This document shows positions 33,679 to 41,913 of a stretch of DNA of 64,000 nt, piece after piece. The stretch is from Georgenia_B sunbinii (GTDB lineage: Bacteria; Actinomycetota; Actinomycetes; Actinomycetales; Actinomycetaceae). Within the stretch, counting starts at the first letter, position 1. Every line of letters begins with the position of its first letter. Position numbers and translations under genes: made by a program. The notes below the pieces were generated by a model that saw only the letters and a list, made by a program, of their open reading frames with translations, did not search any database and was not told the DNA's origin. The DNA lies in NCBI RefSeq assembly GCF_036421855.1, contig NZ_JAZGOK010000005.1, one strand, 5' to 3'.

Positions 33679-33828
33679 GTCACGCAGGCCTTCGAGGCGT
33701 TCACGGTCGGGTTCACCACCGCCGCCGGCGTCGGCGCGGGCATCCTCGTCCTCGCCGCCGTGATCACCGGCGTCCTGCTGCGCAAGACCCCTGCCGACCA
33801 GCCGGCAGCCGAGCACGTCTCAGCGTGA
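33655..33828 (+). pseudogene. MFS transporter remnant (last helix and tail)
   Basis: Plus-strand reading LVTQAFEAFTVGFTTAAGVG followed by AGILVLAAVITGVLLRKTP and a hydrophilic end with TGA at 33826-33828 resembles the final transmembrane helix and tail of EmrB/QacA-type drug exporters. No other part of a transporter precedes it. With the TetR remnant on the opposite strand to its left, this is what remains if the middle of a divergent tetR-MFS pair is deleted. The exact junction within 33655-33680 cannot be fixed. Confidence 0.6.
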
Positions 33829-33849
33829 CCGGCCGGCCGGCCGCGGCGA

Positions 33850-34455
33850 TCAGATCCAGCCGTGCCGGCGGGCGACGCGCACGGCGTCGTGCCGGTTGGC
33901 GGCACCGAGCTTGAGCGCGGCGGCCGAGAGATAGTTGCGCACCGTGCCCGGGCTCAGGTGGGCGCGGACGGCGATCTCTTCGACCGGGGTGCCGTCGGCG
34001 GCGAGCTCGAGGACGTCGGACTCCCGCGGCGTCAGCGGGGAGTCCCCGGCGCTGATCGCCTCCGCGGCGAGCTCGGGGTCCACGTAGCGCCCGCCACCGT
34101 GGACCTGGCGGACGACGTCGGCCAGCACCCGCCCGGAGACGGTCTTGGGGAGGAAGCCGGCCACCCCGGCCTCGAGGGCCCGCTTGAGGTACCCGGGCCG
34201 GCCGTGGCTGGTGACGATGATCGCCCGGCAGCCGGGCACGTCCACCGCGAGCTGCTGGGCCACCTTGATGCCGTCGAGCCCCGGCATCTGGAGGTCGAGC
34301 ACGGCGACGTCGGGCCGGTGCTTGAGGCCGGCGGCCACCGCCTCGGTGCCGGACGCCGCCTGCGCGATGACCTCGATGTCGTCCTCGAGCCCGAGCAGGC
34401 CGGCGAGGGCGTCGCGGATGAGATTCTCGTCGTCGGCGAGCAGGATGCGGATCAT
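33850..34455 (-). CDS. DesR-like response regulator (NarL/FixJ family)
   Basis: A 201-aa regulator. The receiver contains IRILLADDENLIRDALAGLL, VAVLDLQMPGLDG with the phospho-Asp, VTSHGRPGYLKRALEAG and FLPKTVSG with the Lys. A LuxR helix-turn-helix follows: LTPRESDVLELAADGTPVEE and LSPGTVRNYLSAAALKLGA. The ATG overlaps the stop of the upstream kinase (ATGA). Together with the kinase and the ABC exporter at 35959-37856 it resembles stress-responsive DesKR/LnrJK modules controlling a neighbouring exporter. Confidence 0.92.
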   Translation of the reverse strand: MIRILLADDENLIRDALAGLLGLEDDIEVIAQAASGTEAVAAGLKHRPDVAVLDLQMPGLDGIKVAQQLAVDVPGCRAIIVTSHGRPGYLKRALEAGVAGFLPKTVSGRVLADVVRQVHGGGRYVDPELAAEAISAGDSPLTPRESDVLELAADGTPVEEIAVRAHLSPGTVRNYLSAAALKLGAANRHDAVRVARRHGWI

Positions 34456-35810
34456 GGCCGGTCCATCGTGCCATCCGCCGGCAGGTCGGCGTGCCCGACG
34501 TCTGCCGCGTCGGCCACCTCTCCCCCGACGGCCGTCTCGTCCACCGTGCCAGCCGCCGCGGCTATGCCAGCCCCCGCGGCCGCGCCCCCGGCGCGGGCCG
34601 TGACCGGCACCGACGCCTCGAGCGTGAAGGTGCCGTGGCGCTGCGTCGTCGTGATCGTGCCACCGAGGGGCGCGAGCCGCTCGGCGAGCCCGACGAGGCC
34701 GGAGCCGCCGGTCGGGTGCTGCTGGGTCGGCGCGCCGTCGTTGGTCAGCCGCAGCCGCGCGACCGTCGCGCCGGCGGCGTCGCTGCCCACCGCCAGGTCG
34801 ATGGTGCAGCGCGTCGCATCCGCGTGACGCACGACGTTCGTCACGCCCTCCCTGATCACCCACGCGAGCGCGGCCTGCACCGGCGCCGGCAGCGCCCCCT
34901 CGTCACCGATGACCCGGGTCGCGACGCCTGCCGAGCGCAGCATCGAGCGCGCACCGGCGAGCTCGGTGGCGAGGTCGGCCTGCCGGTACCCGGCGACGAC
35001 GGCGCGCACCTCACGCAACGAGCCACTGGCCAGCTCACGGACCTCGAGCATCTGCTCCGCCGCGTCCTCGGCCTTGCCACGCCGCGACAGCTCCGCGGCG
35101 AGCTCGCTCTTGAGCGTCACCGCGGAGAGCGTGCGTCCGACGACGTCGTGCAGGTCGCGGGAGAACCGCAGGCGCTCCTCGGCGACGGCGAGCCGCGCCT
35201 GCAGGCCGCGGGAACGCTCCTGCTCCCACAGGATGCCGAGCATCCAGATGGAGATCCGGAAGCTCAGCCCCATGGCGCCGACCACCATGCCGACGATGAC
35301 GAAGTTCGTCACCAGCATGGGGCGGTCGAGCGTGCCGACGGAGAGTGCGGTGCCGACAGCAGCGATCCCCAACCCGCAGAGCATGACGGGGCCGCTGGTG
35401 AGGGTCGGGGTGAAGGCGAACATCGCGGTGCTGAGCACCAACGCGACGGCGGCACCACGCCCCTGCCAGCCGGGTTCGAACGGTACCGGGATGGTGACGA
35501 CGGCAGCCGCCGCCACCACCGCGGTCACGATCAGCATCAGAAGGACCAGGCCTCGCCGCTGCGGCTTGCGCTCGCGGAAGCTGGTGATGCCGTCACCGAT
35601 GACGACGATGGCGACGGCGACCTGCACCAGGGTGAGCAGCGGGTAGATCACCGGCCAGCCGGACTCGGGCCGCTCGTCGAAGGAGACCACCATGAGGGCC
35701 ACCGCGACAAGCGGGATGAAGGCCAGCAGGATGTAGAGGGTCCAGCGGGTGTAGGTCTCGAAGCGCTCGGGTCCCGAGCGTCGGTTCCACACAGCGAGCA
35801 GGCCGGTCAT
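34452..35810 (-). CDS. DesK-like membrane sensor histidine kinase
   Basis: A 452-aa kinase. About five hydrophobic helices fill residues 25-200; the HisKA_3 domain has EERLRFSRDLHDVVGRTLSAVTLK with the phospho-His; the ATPase has VIREGVTNVVRHADAT and GGSGLVGLAERLAPLGG. An Ala/Gly/Asp-rich C-terminal tail of about 50 residues follows. The ATG follows GAGGATC. It pairs with the overlapping response regulator. The signal is likely membrane stress or an antibiotic, by analogy with DesK and LnrJ. Confidence 0.92.
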   Translation of the reverse strand: MTGLLAVWNRRSGPERFETYTRWTLYILLAFIPLVAVALMVVSFDERPESGWPVIYPLLTLVQVAVAIVVIGDGITSFRERKPQRRGLVLLMLIVTAVVAAAAVVTIPVPFEPGWQGRGAAVALVLSTAMFAFTPTLTSGPVMLCGLGIAAVGTALSVGTLDRPMLVTNFVIVGMVVGAMGLSFRISIWMLGILWEQERSRGLQARLAVAEERLRFSRDLHDVVGRTLSAVTLKSELAAELSRRGKAEDAAEQMLEVRELASGSLREVRAVVAGYRQADLATELAGARSMLRSAGVATRVIGDEGALPAPVQAALAWVIREGVTNVVRHADATRCTIDLAVGSDAAGATVARLRLTNDGAPTQQHPTGGSGLVGLAERLAPLGGTITTTQRHGTFTLEASVPVTARAGGAAAGAGIAAAAGTVDETAVGGEVADAADVGHADLPADGTMDRP

Positions 35811-35958
35811 CGGTCGATCCTCTCAGAGTGCGGCAACGCGGGGCTGACGGCTCGACGCGGAGGGGACGCGGCGGCGAGCCGGCCGGCTCGCGGCCGACCG
35901 GCTCGCCGACGGCGAGAACCCGGGGCCGGTCCCCTCCAGACCGGCCCCGGGTAGTTTT

Positions 35959-36798
35959 TCAGCGGCGCGGCTCCCACCGCATCCAGCGGCGGGCCGCGAG
36001 GATGCCGAGCACGACCCACAGCGCCAGCGCCGCGAGCGGCTGCTGGACGTCAGCAAAGGCGCCGCTCGCGATGGTGCCGTCCAGCGCCGGGTTACCCAGA
36101 CCGTGCTGGATGAGCGCGACGACGGGGTACATCGGGGTCCACTGCGCAACCTGCTCGACGATCTCGGGCAGGATGTGCAGCGGCACCACGATCCCGGACA
36201 GCGCGGTGGCGACCACGAGGATCGGCATCGTGGTCAGCTGCGCGGTCTCCACGGTGCGGGTGAGCCCGGAGGACGCGACCGCCAGCAGCGTGAAGACGAC
36301 GACACCACCGACGAGGGCGACGGCGAGCCACAGCACGTTCTGCACCTGCGGCAGGTCGAGCCAGATCGCCATCGCCACGACCGCGAGCACGAGCTGTGCC
36401 ACCGTGATGAGCACCGCGGGCGCGGCGTACGCGGCGATGATCTCACCGCGCGACACGTCGCCGGTGAGCAGTCGCTTGAGGACGAGCTCCTCACGGCGCG
36501 CGACGAACGTCGTCGTGAGGTTGTAGTAGACGACGATCGACAGTGCCAGTGCGATCAGCATGCCGAGCATCGTGCCCGCGAGGTCGGCGGCCGCGTCACC
36601 GGCGATCGCGTCGCCGGCGGTCCAGCCGAGGAAGACGACGATGAGCGGCCCGAGGGCGATGGCGTTGAACAGCGTGGTCCGGTTGCGCACGAGGAGCAGC
36701 ACCTCGGCGCGGATGAGGGCGGTGAGCCGTCGGACGGCCGTGGCCCGGGCCGGGGCGGCCTCGGTCGATACGGCCGGACGGGAGGTCGTGGTGGTCAT
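35959..36798 (-). CDS. ABC-2 type transporter permease
   Basis: A 279-aa membrane protein with six hydrophobic segments: LFNAIALGPLIVVFLGWTA, LGMLIALALSIVVYY, AAPAVLITVAQLVLAVVAMAI, LWLAVALVGGVVVFTLLAVAS, TTMPILVVATALSGIVVPL, LAALALWVVLGILAARRW. It has the ABC-2 permease arrangement and follows its ATPase gene 65 bp downstream. The ATG follows AAAGGACT. It forms an exporter with the 36864-37856 ATPase, probably regulated by the nearby two-component system. Confidence 0.92.
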   Translation of the reverse strand: MTTTTSRPAVSTEAAPARATAVRRLTALIRAEVLLLVRNRTTLFNAIALGPLIVVFLGWTAGDAIAGDAAADLAGTMLGMLIALALSIVVYYNLTTTFVARREELVLKRLLTGDVSRGEIIAAYAAPAVLITVAQLVLAVVAMAIWLDLPQVQNVLWLAVALVGGVVVFTLLAVASSGLTRTVETAQLTTMPILVVATALSGIVVPLHILPEIVEQVAQWTPMYPVVALIQHGLGNPALDGTIASGAFADVQQPLAALALWVVLGILAARRWMRWEPRR

Positions 36799-36863
36799 GG
36801 TGAGTCCTTTCGGGGAGCCGGGGTGGGCCGGCACGGAGTGAGGGAGGTGGGGCTCGACGGCTG

Positions 36864-37856
36864 TCACGCGGACGCGAGCTCGGCGGCGGGAGCGGGTGCG
36901 GCCGCAGCCGCGGCGCCGTCGTCGTTGGCGATGGCGAGGAACGCGCGCTCGAGGGAGGCGTGGCTGGCCTCGAGGCTGGTGAGCTCGACGCCGGAGGTGC
37001 GGGCAAGGTCGAGGAGCGCGGTCAGCGAGACCTGCAGGTCGCGCGACTCGAGCTGGAGCAGCCCGGTGCGGCCGCGCGACACGTCCGCCACGGCAGGCAG
37101 CCCGCCGACGACCGCCGGGTCGTTGAGGGTGCCGTCGGTGGTGCGGAACTGGATCCGGGCCGGCTCGTCGGCGACGATCTGCGCCACGGTGCCCTCCCGC
37201 ACGATCCGGCCGGCGTGCATGATGGCCAGCCGGTCGGCCAGCTCCTCGGCCTCGTCGAGGTAGTGGGTGGTGAGCACGATGGTGGTGCCGGACTCGAGCA
37301 GCTGGCGGACCAGCTCCCAGGCGTCGCGGCGCGACTGCGGGTCCAGGCCGGTGGTCGGCTCGTCGAGGAAGAGGATTTCGGGGCGGCCCATGATCGCCAG
37401 CGCGAGGTCGAGCCGGCGACGCTCGCCGCCGGACAGCGACTTCACCTGGACGTCGGCCCGGTGGCCCAGGCCGACGGCCTCGAGGGCGTTGCCCACGTGC
37501 ATCGGGCGGCCGAGGGTGCCGTGCCACATCCGGGCGGTCTCCACGGTGGTGAGGTCCGACGGGAAGCCGGCCTCCTGGAGCATGATCCCGGTGCGGGGCC
37601 GGACGTGGTGGCGGTCGCGGAACGGGTCCTTGCCGAACACCCGGGCCTGGCCCGAGCTGGCGGGGGCGAGGCCCTCGATGACCTCGAGGAGCGAGGTCTT
37701 GCCGGCGCCGTTGGTGCCGAGCAGGGCGAACAGCTCGCCGCGGCGGACGGACAGGTCCACCCCGCTGACGGCGGAGAAGGAGCCCTTGCCGGAGCCGTAG
37801 CGCCGGTGCAGGTCGGTGACGGAGATGACGGTGCGGGACAGGTCGGTGGTGGTCAT
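36864..37856 (-). CDS. ABC transporter ATP-binding protein (drug/lipid export type)
   Basis: A 330-aa ATPase. Walker A GTNGAGKTSLLE, signature SLSGGERRRLDLA, Walker B EILFLDEPTTGLDPQSRR and H-loop TTHYLDEAEELADR are intact. The C-terminal about 90 residues form the extra domain seen in CcmA/DrrA/LnrL-type exporters, ending in an Ala/Pro-rich tail. ATG 37854-37856 is preferred to a start ten codons upstream because VISVTDLHRRYG then lies at the normal distance. A 16-bp palindrome lies 79 bp upstream of the start. Confidence 0.93.
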   Translation of the reverse strand: MTTTDLSRTVISVTDLHRRYGSGKGSFSAVSGVDLSVRRGELFALLGTNGAGKTSLLEVIEGLAPASSGQARVFGKDPFRDRHHVRPRTGIMLQEAGFPSDLTTVETARMWHGTLGRPMHVGNALEAVGLGHRADVQVKSLSGGERRRLDLALAIMGRPEILFLDEPTTGLDPQSRRDAWELVRQLLESGTTIVLTTHYLDEAEELADRLAIMHAGRIVREGTVAQIVADEPARIQFRTTDGTLNDPAVVGGLPAVADVSRGRTGLLQLESRDLQVSLTALLDLARTSGVELTSLEASHASLERAFLAIANDDGAAAAAAPAPAAELASA

Positions 37857-37934
37857 GTAGCCACCATCCACCCGGATCCAGGCCACCGGCAGTGCACGGT
37901 GTCACCGCCTCAGGTGTGCGTTCCACGGTCTAGG

Positions 37935-37950
37935 CATGACACGTGTCATG
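37935..37950. promoter_or_regulatory. 16-bp perfect palindrome upstream of the ABC exporter
   Basis: CATGACACGTGTCATG is a perfect palindrome, 79 bp upstream of the minus-strand ATPase start, in the gap before the murA hairpins. It could be a dimeric regulator site for the exporter operon; no promoter elements are obvious beside it. Confidence 0.45.
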
Positions 37951-37977
37951 GGGCGCCCCACCCCGCCCGCCCAGCCC

Positions 37978-38059
37978 CGCCGAGATACCCGATCTCGGCG
38001 CAGGAGACGGCCACAGACGTCCTTCTGCGCCGAGATACCCGATCTCGGCGCAGAAGGAC
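37978..38059 (-). terminator. Two related hairpins downstream of murA (terminator / REP-like)
   Basis: 38019-38059 is a perfect 18-bp inverted repeat with a 5-nt loop (ACCCG), starting four bases after the murA stop codon. 37978-38000 repeats its inner part as a 9-bp stem with the same loop. No U-tract follows, as often in high-GC terminators. The duplication of the whole loop and stem core suggests a REP-like element rather than a simple terminator. Confidence 0.7.
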
Positions 38060-38063
38060 GACG

Positions 38064-39383
38064 TCAGGACACCGGCTCGACGTCGGCGCCCAGGGCCCGC
38101 AGCTTGCCCATGAAGTCCTCGTACCCGCGGTAGATGATGTCGATGCCGCTCACCCGCGAGGTGCCCTCGGCGGCGAGCGCCGCGATGAGGTGGGAGAAGC
38201 CGCCACGGAGGTCGGGGACCTCGATGTCGGCGGCGCGCAGCGGCGTCGGCCCGGAGACGACGGCGGAGTGGTTGAAGTTGCGGTGCCCGAAGCGGCACGG
38301 CGAGCCGCCCAGGCACTCGCGATAGACCTGGATGGTGGCGCCCATCCCCCGCAGCGCCTCGGTGAAGCCGAACCGGTTCTCGTACACCGTCTCGTGCACG
38401 ATCGACAGCCCGGAGGCCTGGGTCAGCGCGACGACCAACGGCTGCTGCCAGTCGGTCATGAAGCCCGGGTGGACGTCGGTCTCGATGACGATCGGCTTGA
38501 GGTCACCGCCGGGGTGCCAGAAACGGATGCCCTCGTCGCTGACCTCGAAGGCCCCGCCGACCTTGCGGAAGGTGTTGAGGAACGCCGTCATGCCCTGCTG
38601 CTCGGCACCGCGGACCATGATGTCGCCACCGGTGGCCAGCGCCGCGCACGCCCAGGAGCCGGCCTCGATGCGGTCGCTCAGCGCGGTGTAGGTCGCGCCG
38701 CCCAGCTTGTCGACGCCCTCGATGCGGATGACGCGCTCGGTGTCGACCGAGATGATCGCGCCCATCCGCTGCAGGAGGGCGATGAGCGCCATGATCTCCG
38801 GCTCGGTGGCAGCGTTGCTCAGCTCGGTCTTGCCCTTGGCTCGCACCGCGGTGAGCAGCAGCTGCTCGGTGGCGCCGACGCTCGGGTAGGGCAGCCGCAC
38901 CTTGGCACCGGTGAGGCCCTTGGGTGCGGTGATGTGGATGCCCTGCGGGCGCTTGTCGACGACGGCACCGAAGTTGCGCAGGATCTCGAGGTGGAAGTCG
39001 ATCGGGCGGTCCCCGATCCGGCAGCCGCCGAGGTCGGGGATGATCGCCTCGCCGAGGCGGTGCAGCAGCGGCCCGCACAACAGGATCGGGATACGGCTGG
39101 AGCCGGCGTGGGCGTCGATGTCGGCGACGTGCGCGGTCTCGACGTTGCTGGGATCCAGCTTGAGGACACCGGCGACGGCGTCGTAGTCCACGTCGACGCC
39201 GTGCAGCTGGAGCAGGCCGGAGACGACCTCGACGTCCTTGATCTGGGGGACGTTGCGGATCTCCGACGGGCCCTCACCGAGCAGTGCGGCGACCATCGCT
39301 TTGGAGACGAAGTTCTTCGCCCCGCGGACGGTGATCTCGCCCTTCAGCGGAGAACCACCACGGACCTGCAGGATTGCGCTCAT
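38064..39383 (-). CDS. murA: UDP-N-acetylglucosamine 1-carboxyvinyltransferase
   Basis: MurA (439 aa) transfers enolpyruvate from PEP to UDP-GlcNAc, the first committed step of peptidoglycan synthesis. Landmarks: GAKNFVSKAMVAALL with the catalytic Lys, LLCGPLLHRLGEA, LGGCRIGDRPIDFHLE, PYPSVGATEQLLL, HPGFMTDWQQPLVVALTQASG. The active-site loop has Cys (about C121) rather than the Asp found in mycobacteria, so the fosfomycin target residue is present. ATG 39381-39383 follows GAGGTGGG; a GTG two codons earlier is the alternative. Confidence 0.96.
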   Translation of the reverse strand: MSAILQVRGGSPLKGEITVRGAKNFVSKAMVAALLGEGPSEIRNVPQIKDVEVVSGLLQLHGVDVDYDAVAGVLKLDPSNVETAHVADIDAHAGSSRIPILLCGPLLHRLGEAIIPDLGGCRIGDRPIDFHLEILRNFGAVVDKRPQGIHITAPKGLTGAKVRLPYPSVGATEQLLLTAVRAKGKTELSNAATEPEIMALIALLQRMGAIISVDTERVIRIEGVDKLGGATYTALSDRIEAGSWACAALATGGDIMVRGAEQQGMTAFLNTFRKVGGAFEVSDEGIRFWHPGGDLKPIVIETDVHPGFMTDWQQPLVVALTQASGLSIVHETVYENRFGFTEALRGMGATIQVYRECLGGSPCRFGHRNFNHSAVVSGPTPLRAADIEVPDLRGGFSHLIAALAAEGTSRVSGIDIIYRGYEDFMGKLRALGADVEPVS

Positions 39384-39624
39384 ACCCACCTCATCGACAA
39401 CCGAGACCGGTGCGCCTCGGACAGTTCAGGATAGGCCGTGGTGTCCCCACCGCACGGCAAGGGCGTGTGCGAGATGTGAGGGCGGCGAGGAGGTTCGTGC
39501 CCCGGCCCCGGACAACGGCGCAGTTCACGGGTGGTCGCCGCGCCGGCGCGCACGCCGACGTGGGGTTGGCCACAGCGCCCCGTGCTGGAGGCTGCCGGAT
39601 CGTCCAGGCGGCAGGCAGAGACAA

Positions 39625-39662
39625 CATCGCCCGGCGCGGCGGTGAGGCCGGGCCGGGCGATG
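39625..39662 (-). terminator. Intrinsic terminator of leuCD
   Basis: CATCGCCCGGC (39625-39635) and GCCGGGCGATG (39652-39662) make a perfect 11-bp stem with a 16-nt loop, 15 bp beyond the leuD stop. On the minus strand it is followed by TTGTCT. The remaining gap to murA (39384-39624) shows nothing I recognise beyond a possible murA leader. Confidence 0.7.
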
Positions 39663-39677
39663 TGTGGTGCAGGCGTG

Positions 39678-40358
39678 TCAGCTGAGCGGGGCGTCCTGGT
39701 GGGCCGGCAGGCCGGTCGGCTCGTCGACCGGGCGGGCTGCGACGATCTCCACCGGGGGCAGGTGCTTGGCCGGCAGTGTCGTCGGGCGCCAAGCCTCGCG
39801 GGTCTGCTCGAACTCGGTGATCTCGTCGGCGTGCTGGAGGGTAAGGCCGATGTCGTCCAGCCCCTCGAGCAGCCGCCAGCGGGTGTAGTCGTCGATCTGG
39901 AACGGCGCGGTGACCTCGCCGCAGGTGACGGTGCGCGAGACGAGGTCGACGGTCACCTCGGTGCCCGGCGCGGTCTCCAGGACCTTCCAGATCTGCTCGA
40001 CGTCCTGCTGGTCGACCATCGCGGCCACCAGGCCCTGCTTGCCGGAGTTGCCGCGGAAGATGTCGGCGAACCGGGAGGCGATGACGGCGCGGAAGCCGTA
40101 GTCCTTCAGAGCCCACACGGCGTGCTCACGCGAGGAGCCGGTGCCGAAGTCCGGGCCGGCGACGAGCACCGAGCCGCTGCGGTAGGCGTCCTGGTTGAGG
40201 ATGAAGTCCGGGTCGCTGCGCCAGGCGGCGAACAGCGCGTCCTCGAACCCGGTGCGGGTGACCCGCTTGAGGTAGACGGCCGGGATGATCTGGTCGGTGT
40301 CGACGTTGCTGCGTCGCAGCGGGACGCCGACGCCGGTGTGCTGGGTGATCTTCTCCAT
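39678..40358 (-). CDS. leuD: 3-isopropylmalate dehydratase small subunit
   Basis: LeuD (226 aa) with LeuC isomerises 2- to 3-isopropylmalate in leucine synthesis. It has NVDTDQIIPAVYLKRVTRTGFEDALFAAWR, the swivelling-domain loop GPDFGTGSSREHAVWALKDYGFRAVIASRFADIFRGNSGKQGL and a slightly extended C-terminus. It lies 15 bp after leuC behind GGGAGAG. Confidence 0.97.
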   Translation of the reverse strand: MEKITQHTGVGVPLRRSNVDTDQIIPAVYLKRVTRTGFEDALFAAWRSDPDFILNQDAYRSGSVLVAGPDFGTGSSREHAVWALKDYGFRAVIASRFADIFRGNSGKQGLVAAMVDQQDVEQIWKVLETAPGTEVTVDLVSRTVTCGEVTAPFQIDDYTRWRLLEGLDDIGLTLQHADEITEFEQTREAWRPTTLPAKHLPPVEIVAARPVDEPTGLPAHQDAPLS

Positions 40359-40373
40359 GGTGTTCTCTCCCGA

Positions 40374-41795
40374 TCAGGCGTCGACGAGCGAGGGCTCGAG
40401 GTCGGCCGGCGAGGACAGCGTCCCCCGGATGGCGGTGGCGGCAGCGACGAGCGGCGAGACGAGGTGGGTGCGTCCACCCTTGCCCTGCCGGCCCTCGAAG
40501 TTGCGGTTGGAGGTCGACGCGGCGCGCTCCCCCGGCTTGAGCTGGTCGGGGTTCATCCCCAGGCACATCGAGCAGCCGGCGTTGCGCCACTCGGCGCCGA
40601 AGTCGAGGAAGACCTGGTCCAGGCCCTCGGCTTCCGCCTGCAGCCGCACCCGGGCCGAGCCCGGGACGACGAGGACGCGGACGTCGTCGTGCTTCTTGCG
40701 GTCCTTGATGACGTCGACGACGGCGCGCAGGTCCTCGATGCGGCCGTTGGTGCAGGAGCCGATGAAGACGGTGTCCACCGCGATGTCGCGCAGCGGGGTG
40801 CCGGCCTCGAGGCCCATGTACTCCAGCGCACGCTCGGCGGCGACCCGCTCACCGGCCTCGGCGATGTCGACCGGGTTCGGCACGGCGGCCGACAACGGCA
40901 GGCCCTGGCCCGGGTTGGTGCCCCAGGTGACGAAGGGCTCGAGGGTGGAGGCGTCGAGGGTGACCTCGGCGTCGAAGACGGCGTCGTCGTCGGTGCGCAG
41001 TGTGCGCCAGTTCTCGACGGCGGCGTCCCAGTCGGCGCCTTCGGGCGCGTGCGGGCGGCCCTTGAGGTACTCGAAGGTGGTCTCGTCGGGGGCGATCATG
41101 CCGGCGCGGGCGCCCGCCTCGATCGACATGTTGCAGATCGTCATGCGGGCTTCCATCGACAGTGCGCGGATGGCCTCGCCGCGGTACTCCAGGACGTAGC
41201 CCTGGCCGCCGCCGGTGCCGATCTTGGCGATGACGGCGAGGATGATGTCCTTGGCGGTGGTGCCCTCGCGAAGCTTGCCCTCGATGTTGATCGCCATCGT
41301 CTTGAACGGGGCGAGCGGGAGCGTCTGGGTGGCGAGCACGTGCTCGACCTCGCTGGTGCCGATGCCGAAGGCGAGCGCGCCGAACGCGCCGTGGGTGCTC
41401 GTGTGGGAGTCGCCGCAGACGACCGTCAGCCCGGGCATGGTCAGGCCCAGCTGCGGCCCGACGACGTGCACGATGCCCTGGTCGGCGTCCCCGAGGGAGT
41501 GGATCCGGACGCCGAACTCCTTGGTGTTGTTGCGCAGCGTCTGGATCTGGGTGCGGCTCGTGGGGTCCGCGATCGGCAGGTCGATGTTCAGCGTCGGGGT
41601 GTTGTGGTCCTCCGTCGCGATCGTCAGGTCCGGGCGCCGTACCGGCCGGCCGGCCAGCCGAAGGCCCTCGAAGGCCTGCGGGCTGGTGACCTCGTGGACG
41701 AGGTGCAGGTCGATGTACAGCAGGTCGGGGGCTCCGTCGGTCCCCTCACGCACCACGTGCGAGTGCCAGACCTTCTCTGCCAGCGTGCCACTCAT
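40374..41795 (-). CDS. leuC: 3-isopropylmalate dehydratase large subunit
   Basis: LeuC (473 aa) is the [4Fe-4S] aconitase-family large subunit. Cluster ligands are present in FIGSCTNGRIEDL and CSMCLGMNPD. VVCGDSHTSTHGAFGALAFGIGTSEVEHVLATQTL, THEKV-like LAEKVWHSHVV at the N-terminus and GKGGRTHLVSPLVAAA near the end are typical. GGGAGG precedes the ATG. It is divergent from the IclR regulator with 118 bp between starts. Confidence 0.97.
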   Translation of the reverse strand: MSGTLAEKVWHSHVVREGTDGAPDLLYIDLHLVHEVTSPQAFEGLRLAGRPVRRPDLTIATEDHNTPTLNIDLPIADPTSRTQIQTLRNNTKEFGVRIHSLGDADQGIVHVVGPQLGLTMPGLTVVCGDSHTSTHGAFGALAFGIGTSEVEHVLATQTLPLAPFKTMAINIEGKLREGTTAKDIILAVIAKIGTGGGQGYVLEYRGEAIRALSMEARMTICNMSIEAGARAGMIAPDETTFEYLKGRPHAPEGADWDAAVENWRTLRTDDDAVFDAEVTLDASTLEPFVTWGTNPGQGLPLSAAVPNPVDIAEAGERVAAERALEYMGLEAGTPLRDIAVDTVFIGSCTNGRIEDLRAVVDVIKDRKKHDDVRVLVVPGSARVRLQAEAEGLDQVFLDFGAEWRNAGCSMCLGMNPDQLKPGERAASTSNRNFEGRQGKGGRTHLVSPLVAAATAIRGTLSSPADLEPSLVDA

Positions 41796-41875
41796 GATGT
41801 TCGCCTCCCGGGCGCCTGGGTGTCGCGCCCTTCCCTTAGTTCGTTCGCAGCAGTCACGACTCGCGTCGTACCGCA

Positions 41876-41907
41876 GACTTGCATCTCACTGGTTGAGATG
41901 TCAATAT
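41876..41907. promoter_or_regulatory. Shared operator/promoters of leuCD and the IclR regulator
   Basis: CATCTCA-CTGGT-TGAGATG (41882-41900) is a perfect 7-5-7 palindrome. On the plus strand TTGCAT (41879-41884) and CAATAT (41902-41907), with 17-bp spacing, would start transcription at the regulator's ATG (leaderless). On the minus strand a perfect TTGACA (41904-41899) faces leuC, though its -10 region is weak. The palindrome occupies the spacer of both promoters, so bound regulator should block both. Confidence 0.65.
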
Positions 41908-41913
41908 CGGTCC

